Of a stretch of 64,000 bases of DNA, positions 58,889 to 64,000 are shown in pieces. Position 1 is the first letter of the stretch; each line of letters starts with the position of its first letter. The stretch is from Thalassobacillus pellis (GTDB taxonomy: Bacteria; Bacillota; Bacilli; Bacillales; Halobacillaceae). The position numbers were made by a program, and so were the translations under genes. The notes under the pieces were generated by a model that saw nothing but the letters and a program-made list of their open reading frames with translations, was not told the DNA's origin and did not search any database. The stretch spans positions 62,001-126,000 of the forward strand of contig NZ_JAFBDO010000004.1 of the NCBI RefSeq assembly GCF_016908295.1, given 5' to 3'.

Positions 58889-59935
58889 TCAATTGAATGC
58901 GCTTACATAACTATCTAAAAGTGACTTGAAATTAACGATATTTTCTTTGAATTCTGGTATCCTGCTTTTTTGCTCTGCTTCTTGAACAAGTTTACAGACT
59001 AACTCATTAAAAGGAGTTTGTACTTTAGTCTGTTTTCCCATTTCAACAACATGTCCATTTATAAAGTTAATTTCAGTCGCTCTTCCCTTTTCTAAGTCCT
59101 GTAACATACTCGCTTTTAGCTTCGCGTGCGGACCCCACACTTCATGATAAAACCCCATTTTTTCCTTAATATCGGATTGTTCCGTTAATTCCAAAATTTC
59201 AAAATCTTTCCCTTGCATTTTTGCCAATTTTAGATTATGTGAATGAGCGACTTTTATTGTTTCATTAGCAATGTTGGCTAAACTTTTCATAGCATAGGGA
59301 TTGTTTAATATATCTCCAAACGTACATCCGAGCGCAGCTGACATACCACTAAATGTGGCATTCATGAGTAGTTTTGACCATTTCACACCTTGTATATTTG
59401 TAGTTATTTCACATCTCCCAACTGTATCTAAGAGTGTTTTGACCTGATTAATACGATTTGTTACTTCCCCATTTAATTCTCCAACATCGAATGCATAGTT
59501 TTTCATAGTATTGAGTTCGGTTGTTAACTCAGAATTCCCCGGACCTAACCAAGTAGCTCCAAAACCGACAACCCCACCAACGGTTTTCTTCCTACCTACA
59601 ATAGAAGCTACTCTTTCTTCCGGAACGCCGTTTTGAAGCGTACATATTATGCTGTCTTCGTGAATGAATGGTAAGAGGGAGTTTAATGCATTTTGAGTGT
59701 ACACCTGCTTTGTAAGCAGAAAGACGACATCGTACTCATCATTTAGATCATTAGGATGTTTAGCTGTTACGGGGATAGTTCTATCTAAAATCCCTGTAAG
59801 TGTTGCCCCGTTCTGGTTTAATGCATCTATATTTTTATGATCTACATCTATTAAATCAACATTGTAACCGCCTTGTTTTATTAAAGAGCCAATAATGGTC
59901 CCTAAAGCACCCGCACCTAGGACGGCAATCTTCAT
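58889..59935 (-). CDS. Ketopantoate reductase-like (ApbA/PanE) oxidoreductase
   Basis: A 348-residue NAD(P)H-dependent reductase/dehydrogenase. The Rossmann part is KIAVLGAGALGTIIGSLIKQ with VDLIDVDHKN, then LLTKQVYTQNAL; ICTLQNGVPEE and the C-terminal helical domain (WSKLLMNATFSGMSAALG, E-N/K sites) follow. It is longer than E. coli PanE (303), as are many family paralogs acting on other 2- or 3-oxo acids. Its start ATG overlaps the BKACE stop (ATGA), giving tight coupling. It probably acts on a pathway intermediate, not on ketopantoate. Confidence 0.83.
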   Translation of the reverse strand: MKIAVLGAGALGTIIGSLIKQGGYNVDLIDVDHKNIDALNQNGATLTGILDRTIPVTAKHPNDLNDEYDVVFLLTKQVYTQNALNSLLPFIHEDSIICTLQNGVPEERVASIVGRKKTVGGVVGFGATWLGPGNSELTTELNTMKNYAFDVGELNGEVTNRINQVKTLLDTVGRCEITTNIQGVKWSKLLMNATFSGMSAALGCTFGDILNNPYAMKSLANIANETIKVAHSHNLKLAKMQGKDFEILELTEQSDIKEKMGFYHEVWGPHAKLKASMLQDLEKGRATEINFINGHVVEMGKQTKVQTPFNELVCKLVQEAEQKSRIPEFKENIVNFKSLLDSYVSAFN

Positions 59936-60777
59936 ATTTTCCCCCCTACCTTATTCTTGTTTTTGTTTTGCAAGTGTAAAATCTCTCTAGCCTCATCAGG
60001 AGTAGCCACTTCTCTCCCAAGTGTTTCTGCTAAATTAACTATACGAGTTACAAACTGTGCGTTTGTTTTTGCTAATTCACCTTTACGAAAATATACGCTG
60101 TCCTCCATCCCTACACGCACATGTCCTCCTAATAATATACTCATTGTATTAATGGTTAACTGATGTTTGCTGGCACCAATCGCTGACCAAGTAGAATTTG
60201 CCGGGATGCTATCAACCATATGCATCAAGTTCTTAGGTGTAGCCGGCATACCACCTGCGACTCCAAGCACAAACTGAAAATGGAATGGCTCATTCATCAA
60301 TCCTTTCTTAGCAATTCTCAACGCATTGTGGATCATCCCGACATCAAATGCTTCAATTTCAGGTTTTATTTTGCGTTTTTGGGTTTCGGTTGCAAGTTTT
60401 TCTAAAAAACTAGGAGAATTATAGAATACCCCTGACCCAAAATTCATGGTACCTGCATCAAATGTGGCCATCTCTGGATTCAATTCACAAACACGAAGCC
60501 TTTCCTCTTCCGTTGTCTCTAATCCTCCGGCTGTGGTTAAATTTAAAATGATATCGCATTTTTCTTTAACACGGTCAATAACTTCCTGGTAAATACTCAG
60601 ATCCATGGTGTTTTCTCCCATAACATCCCTTACATGTACATGTCCAATAGCAGCTCCAGCTTTCCAAGATTCATATATGGAGTCAGCAATTTCTTCTGGG
60701 GTTAATGGAATATAGGGGGTATGGTCACGGGTTGTTTGTGCCCCTGTGGGAGCCACTGTAATAATTAATTTTTCCAT
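59932..60777 (-). CDS. BKACE (DUF849) beta-keto acid cleavage enzyme
   Basis: A 281-residue TIM-barrel enzyme. It takes a beta-keto acid and acetyl-CoA to acetoacetate plus the shorter CoA ester. The zinc-binding His pair is GHVHVRD near residue 46, with Glu in VGMEDSVYFRKGELAKTN near 230 and the N-terminal TVAPTGAQTTRDHTPYIPLT pattern. Known members act on 3-keto-5-aminohexanoate or dehydrocarnitine; side-chain specificity cannot be read here. The start at MEKLII is set by GGAGGAG. It heads the structural genes after the regulator. Confidence 0.9.
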   Translation of the reverse strand: MEKLIITVAPTGAQTTRDHTPYIPLTPEEIADSIYESWKAGAAIGHVHVRDVMGENTMDLSIYQEVIDRVKEKCDIILNLTTAGGLETTEEERLRVCELNPEMATFDAGTMNFGSGVFYNSPSFLEKLATETQKRKIKPEIEAFDVGMIHNALRIAKKGLMNEPFHFQFVLGVAGGMPATPKNLMHMVDSIPANSTWSAIGASKHQLTINTMSILLGGHVRVGMEDSVYFRKGELAKTNAQFVTRIVNLAETLGREVATPDEAREILHLQNKNKNKVGGKI

Positions 60778-60816
60778 ATTAATCTCCTCCATAAATTATT
60801 TTTTCTATTAATAGAT

Positions 60817-60832
60817 TTAAAGCGCTTTCAAT
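60817..60832 (-). promoter_or_regulatory. cre (CcpA) site upstream of BKACE
   Basis: On the minus strand TTGAAAGCGCTTTAA fits the catabolite-response consensus WTGNAANCGNWNNCW closely. It lies 40-55 bp before the BKACE start, between it and the TrmB gene. It implies repression by CcpA when glucose-like sugars are present. Confidence 0.75.
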
Positions 60833-60908
60833 TAAGGGAAGGGAAAACCTCATAGAATTAATTAACAGAATCTTTTCTATGCAGGTATTCTTAGTAACCC
60901 TTTATTAA

Positions 60909-61709
60909 TTAAAAATCATTAATCAGACCTTCTAGATTATTGCCATAATAGTTTGTAATTGGTTTCTTAAAGTCGTTGATAATCCTATTTACATAAATAT
61001 CATGTCTAATATAATTTCTGGTAGTAGATACCATGACAGGATGATTCGAGACAACGGAATGAGGCGAATCCTCTAAAGACTGAAGTAATATTGCTTTTTT
61101 GTCGTCAATAACTATAGATAATTCGCCGCTATGTCTGCCAAGAGCTAACTCTTCTTTATAATGAGTGAAATTATCCCATGGAACCTCTATCTGATCCTCA
61201 TCAAAGATTAAGGTCACGTTTTTGACTCCTCGTTCCTGTGCCTTTAATAGGAGCTCATACAGTTCATCAAACTCTCTTTTCCAGCAGCTTAATGTTATTT
61301 CTGATTCACACTCGTCAATGGCAGTTTTAACGACTTCCATTGACGATGAATATCCCTCAATTAGAAACAATTCCGACCAATTCACATCACTGTTTGATGA
61401 AACCTCTTCCAGCGAATGGTCAAGAAACTGCAGCTGATCCATAAAAGTATTTTTCTTAGTTTTTAAAAGTTCTTTATATGGCAGAGGACTATAACGAACT
61501 TGTTTTCCGTTATTGCCTCCAGATACGGTAAAAACTAAACCCTGTTCCTTCATTTTTTGCAGTGCTCCATAAACCTTTGGAGCAGGTACACCTGAAAATT
61601 TTGAAATATTATTCCCATTAGCTGGTTGATTGCTTAAAAGGGATACATAAATCTTAGCCTCATACTCAGTCATTCCAAATTCCTTTAACGCTGTTATAAT
61701 ATCTCCCAC
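60909..61709 (-). CDS. TrmB-like transcriptional regulator
   Basis: A 266-residue regulator. The N-terminal winged helix (ALKEFGMTEYEAKIYVSLLS, VPAPKVYGALQKMKEQGLV) is the TrmB type; the rest resembles the PLD-like sensor part of TrmB proteins (ELFLIEGYSS...ITLSCWKREFDELYELLL). It starts at GTG with GAGGGG upstream. It lies upstream of the BKACE operon in the same direction. Likely it controls the operon and itself through two dyads just before its start. Confidence 0.85.
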   Translation of the reverse strand: MGDIITALKEFGMTEYEAKIYVSLLSNQPANGNNISKFSGVPAPKVYGALQKMKEQGLVFTVSGGNNGKQVRYSPLPYKELLKTKKNTFMDQLQFLDHSLEEVSSNSDVNWSELFLIEGYSSSMEVVKTAIDECESEITLSCWKREFDELYELLLKAQERGVKNVTLIFDEDQIEVPWDNFTHYKEELALGRHSGELSIVIDDKKAILLQSLEDSPHSVVSNHPVMVSTTRNYIRHDIYVNRIINDFKKPITNYYGNNLEGLINDF

Positions 61710-61727
61710 TTTAACCCCTCATTATGT

Positions 61728-61780
61728 TACTACCTTCGTAGTATATTTTATTTAATCTATACATTACTACCTAAGTAGTT
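61728..61780 (-). promoter_or_regulatory. Two operator dyads before the TrmB-like gene
   Basis: TACTACCTTCGTAGTA (61728-61743) and TACTACCTAAGTAGTT (61765-61780) share ACTACCTNNGTAGT. They are 37 bp apart centre to centre, and the first starts 19 bp from the GTG start. A matching dyad is not obvious before BKACE, so the regulator may control the whole unit from its own promoter. Confidence 0.8.
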
Positions 61781-62372
61781 AAATTGTCAACAGCAAATTT
61801 AATTTATAAAAAGGATGGCTAATGTTGGAGAGTTTTTCTAAAAACTTAGGTGATTTTCAGCAATTAAGCTAAAGCAATGTTCAGTCGTTACTTAGAGACA
61901 GTTTTTTTAAAAAATGGCCTCTTTGTAACTAACGTTTGAACAGTTTATCGTCTTATTTCCTTGAAGGAACCTTCTAAGCTATGACCATGTTATCCCTAAT
62001 TCTTTTGCTTTTTTTAATTAATAAGGACCTCTCCAAGTCAATGGCCATTTCTTATCTTTACCTTCAATCGTCATCCTCTCACACTCCGTTATAGGTAGCT
62101 GGGGGAGCTAGCGGGCTCATTTCAGCCATGATTATTAGTAATGACTTTGGTTCAAATGAGGTAGAAGATGCCTTATTTTCATATACAACCAACAACTTCT
62201 ACGTCTATGCAGAGTATGATTATGAACATCGCGGTAGTTGGTATCATTGGTATACGCTAGAAGATATGACTATTTATCCCCTTTATTGAAAGAAATAAAA
62301 TATCCATATTAATAAGGCTGTCTATATTAAATAGACAGCCTTATTAATATGGATATTGGTCACTTACTTTAT
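61781..62372. other. Intergenic with a possible lost gene end
   Basis: A plus-strand frame at 62104-62289 (GASGLISAMIISNDFGSNEV then EDALFSYTTNNFYVYAEYDY EHRGSWYHWYTLEDMTIYPL Y and a stop) looks like real protein but has no start and no family. The remaining sequence, apart from the long hairpin, is unassigned. Confidence 0.4.
62300..62356. terminator. Perfect 25-bp inverted repeat
   Basis: ATATCCATATTAATAAGGCT GTCTA pairs exactly with TAGACAGCCTTATTAATATG GATAT around TATTAAA. The GC-rich inner part AAGGCTGTC could act as a terminator for both flanks. The great length and perfection also fit a small mobile repeat. Confidence 0.6.
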
Positions 62373-62549
62373 TTACTTCTTATTTTTGTTTCCAAAATAA
62401 AAAAGTTCAAAAACTAGTACATTAATGAGAAGTATTACTCCTATAATAATGAAACTGCTAGTTTTAGGTAGGTCGAATATAAATACAGCTAGTACAAGAA
62501 GAATGAGTGCTACAAGTGCTTGTATATATTGATTCTTTCTGTTTTTCAT
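62373..62549 (-). CDS. Small membrane protein (58 residues)
   Basis: MKNRKNQYIQALVALILLVL, AVFIFDLPKTSSFIIIGVIL and LINVLVFELFYFGNKNKK: two helices with basic ends. GGGAGG precedes the ATG at an ideal distance. No family recognised. Confidence 0.65.
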   Translation of the reverse strand: MKNRKNQYIQALVALILLVLAVFIFDLPKTSSFIIIGVILLINVLVFELFYFGNKNKK

Positions 62550-62609
62550 AAATCCTCCCCTTTCTTTGCACTATTAAACTAACACAAAAATAGGCAGTCA
62601 TTATAACAG

Positions 62610-62937
62610 TCTGAAGGTAGGAGACCTTTGGAAGGAACACGTCCACGAATGGTTATTCTGTAAAGAGGATGGCACACATTTTTACCCTACCTCACCAACA
62701 ATCTGGGGGCGGAGGTTCACGGAACGTAAAGGTATCCGTTATATACGACTTCATGACACCTTCGCCATACATCAGCCACCTTCTTAATTAATCAGGGTGT
62801 GCATGCTAAAATTATTTCTCAGCGTTTAGGGCATGCAGACATACGAATTACTATGGACACTTATGGACATGTCCTTGAAGCTGCAGGGAATATAGATACT
62901 CTATTTAAGCAAAAAAAAGCCCCTAACCGTTGTTAGC
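62610..62937 (+). pseudogene. Phage-type integrase C-terminal remnant, copy 2
   Basis: LKVGDLWKEHVHEWLFCKED, GTHFYPTSPTIWGRRFTERK, GIRYIRLHDT, (break) FLINQGVHAKIISQRLGHAD then IRITMDTYGHVLEAAGNIDT LF. It holds the last 110 residues of a Bacillus-type tyrosine integrase with H-x-L/T-R broken at RLHDT. It ends just before the tRNA-Val terminator, the standard place for an integrase beside its att site. Confidence 0.85.
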
Positions 62938-62955
62938 AACGTTTAGAGACTTTTG
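62911..62955 (-). terminator. tRNA-Val terminator
   Basis: On the minus strand CTAAAcGTTG with CAACGGTTAG gives a 10-bp stem, followed by GGGGCTTTTTTTT. It lies 10-50 bp after the 3' end of the tRNA. Confidence 0.85.
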
Positions 62956-62964
62956 GCACTTAAG

Positions 62965-63037
62965 TGATTCCGATTGGGCTCGAACCAACGACCTCCACCC
63001 TGTCAAGGTGGCGCTCTCCCAGCTGAGCTACGGAATC
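62965..63037 (-). tRNA. tRNA-Val (GAC anticodon)
   Basis: A 73-nt cloverleaf: acceptor GATTCCG with CGGAATC and discriminator A, D-arm with AGCTCAGCTGGGAGAGC, anticodon stem CCACC/GGTGG around TTGACAG (anticodon GAC, valine), T-arm GTTGGTTCGAGCCCAAT. CCA is not encoded. The 3' half is the target of the island described above. Confidence 0.95.
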
Positions 63038-63288
63038 GTATTGTTAAGTTTTTATTAAGTTTTTATCGGACAAGTATTAATATAATATGTTTAGGAACTG
63101 TTGTCAATAACTATTCGACAACTTTTTTGAGATTGATTTTCTTCCTTCTTTTTTTCTTAATCTATGTCAGAATACCTCAGCTGTTCTACTTTTTTGACAA
63201 CTTTATGATAAAATGGGTATGTTATGTTTATCGGATCACGTAACTGTTTACATAACGGTAACTTCCGTGCAGCTTAGGAGGGCAAACA
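63038..63288. other. Intergenic, promoter of the esterase
   Basis: This gap holds the promoters of the tRNA (minus) and of the esterase (plus). I see no further gene. Confidence 0.4.
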
Positions 63289-64000
63289 ATGGGAAGAGCT
63301 GGAACAATGCAGGATCATGCGATTCAGAGTTCTTACTTAAATGAGGAGATGAAACTGAAGGTTTATCTGCCGGAAAATTTTTCTCCTCTATATAAATATC
63401 ATATCTGCATCATGCAGGATGGTAACGATTATTATCAGATGGGGCGTGTTGCAACGCTCAGTGATAAATTACATGAACAGAAACAAATCGAGAGTACGAT
63501 TTTTGTCGGAATTCATTACAAAGACCGCTACGACCGTCAGGATAAGTATCATCCGAACGGGGAAAAGCAGGCAGCGTATATCAAATTCCTCGTCAATGAG
63601 GTGGCTCCGTTTCTTGATGATGAGTTCCCTGGATACCATATGGGCAGCGGTCGGACGCTGATGGGAGACTCCCTTGGGGGTACAGTGTCGCTGATGACGG
63701 CGATCAAATATCCAAATATATTCGGGAATGTCGTCATGCAGTCCCCTTTTGTCAATGATGCCGTGATGAATGCAGTAAAAGGAAGTAAAGACTTAGCTTC
63801 CCTTGCCATCTATCACACGATCGGCGATCAGGAAACAGAGGTCGAAACGACGAACGGGGATGTCAAAGACTTCCTTAAACCCAATCGCGAGTTAAGGGAT
63901 TATTTAAACAGACAGCCTTCCACGTATATTTTCCATGAGCTTGAAGGTGACCACACATGGAAATACTGGCAGCAGGATATGGAACGTGTGCTGCTTACGA
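63289..64000 (+). CDS. Esterase-like alpha/beta hydrolase, YjcH-like (partial)
   Basis: At least 237 residues, cut off by the window edge. The text MGRAGTMQDHAIQSSYLNEE, IMQDGNDYYQMGR, FVGIHYKDRYDR, LMGDSLGGTVSL and HELEGDHTWKYW shows an esterase-D-type hydrolase: nucleophile Ser in GDSLGG and the His in GDHTW. It resembles the B. subtilis enterobactin-esterase-like YjcH. TAGGAGGGC precedes the ATG. It is the first gene beyond the island. Confidence 0.85.
   Translation, partial: MGRAGTMQDHAIQSSYLNEEMKLKVYLPENFSPLYKYHICIMQDGNDYYQMGRVATLSDKLHEQKQIESTIFVGIHYKDRYDRQDKYHPNGEKQAAYIKFLVNEVAPFLDDEFPGYHMGSGRTLMGDSLGGTVSLMTAIKYPNIFGNVVMQSPFVNDAVMNAVKGSKDLASLAIYHTIGDQETEVETTNGDVKDFLKPNRELRDYLNRQPSTYIFHELEGDHTWKYWQQDMERVLLT

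Noticed and set aside
60785-60832. Second TrmB operator before BKACE
   Set aside because: I looked for ACTACCTNNGTAGT here and found only the cre-like dyad.
1-64000. rRNA genes, riboswitches or T-boxes
   Set aside because: No conserved core of these RNAs was recognised; only one tRNA and the intron RNA are supported.

Overview
The window is low-GC Gram-positive DNA. GGAGG-type ribosome sites, UUG/GUG starts, a class D sortase with an LPxTA substrate, a BlaI/BlaR1 system and general family resemblance all point to the family Bacillaceae, perhaps a salt-tolerant genus. I cannot name the species. Nearly every gene lies on the minus strand, apart from the beta-lactamase operon, a 70-codon gene in the array, two micro-ORFs and the esterase at the right edge.

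Layout. 0-15 kb looks like ordinary chromosome: padR/DUF1048, a SAM methyltransferase, a sortase D locus, a VOC protein, a DUF418 membrane protein, a UlaA-type PTS locus with its PRD regulator, an OFA-like MFS transporter broken by a one-base frameshift, two more VOC proteins, an L,D-transpeptidase and an SRPBCC protein. About 15-41.8 kb is an AT-rich array of small, functionally unrelated genes, almost all on the minus strand. They are separated by more than 20 diverged copies of one structured repeat, reading on the + strand: CTGCTCCGTTAG, a stem-loop of the GCGATCG...CAATCGC type, CCCCC, GAAGAC, and a CTTGAATTCAAG-like dyad. Cargo includes NUDIX, cytidine-deaminase-like, two DinB, two nucleotidyltransferases, an AAA kinase, a HAD hydrolase, methyltransferases, an M29 aminopeptidase, CcdA, and many tiny membrane proteins or lipoproteins. 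A group II intron (RT plus HNH) sits inside one repeat copy. The bla-blaR1-blaI operon lies between that copy and the last copy at 41.7 kb. No integron integrase is visible, so the array resembles a cassette array without an identified recombinase.

41.9-50 kb returns to ordinary genes: DUF2200, YdeI-like, an ArsR-AHSA1 fusion with DoxX and two operator palindromes, DUF2935, PAP2, general stress protein 26-like, and a DUF1538/tandem PII-like pair. 50-63 kb is an integration hot spot. It holds a complete 187-residue tyrosine recombinase with a 12-bp inverted repeat upstream, and a pair of overlapping micro-ORFs. Two copies of the tRNA-Val(GAC) 3' half lie 11.5 kb apart, each next to a decayed phage-type integrase end. 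A short groEL-3'-end-like sequence and several gene remnants (adenine deaminase, IS3 transposase, SLH and BclA-like) also lie there.

Inside the tRNA-flanked island are a cardiolipin synthase, a DUF421 protein and a catabolic operon: TrmB-like regulator, BKACE (beta-keto acid cleavage), a ketopantoate-reductase-like enzyme, a 52-residue membrane protein, an SSS symporter and an SDR. It carries two operator palindromes before the regulator and a good cre site before the BKACE gene. The likely job is uptake of a beta-hydroxy or beta-keto acid, oxidation, and acetyl-CoA-dependent cleavage. The right edge enters an esterase gene.
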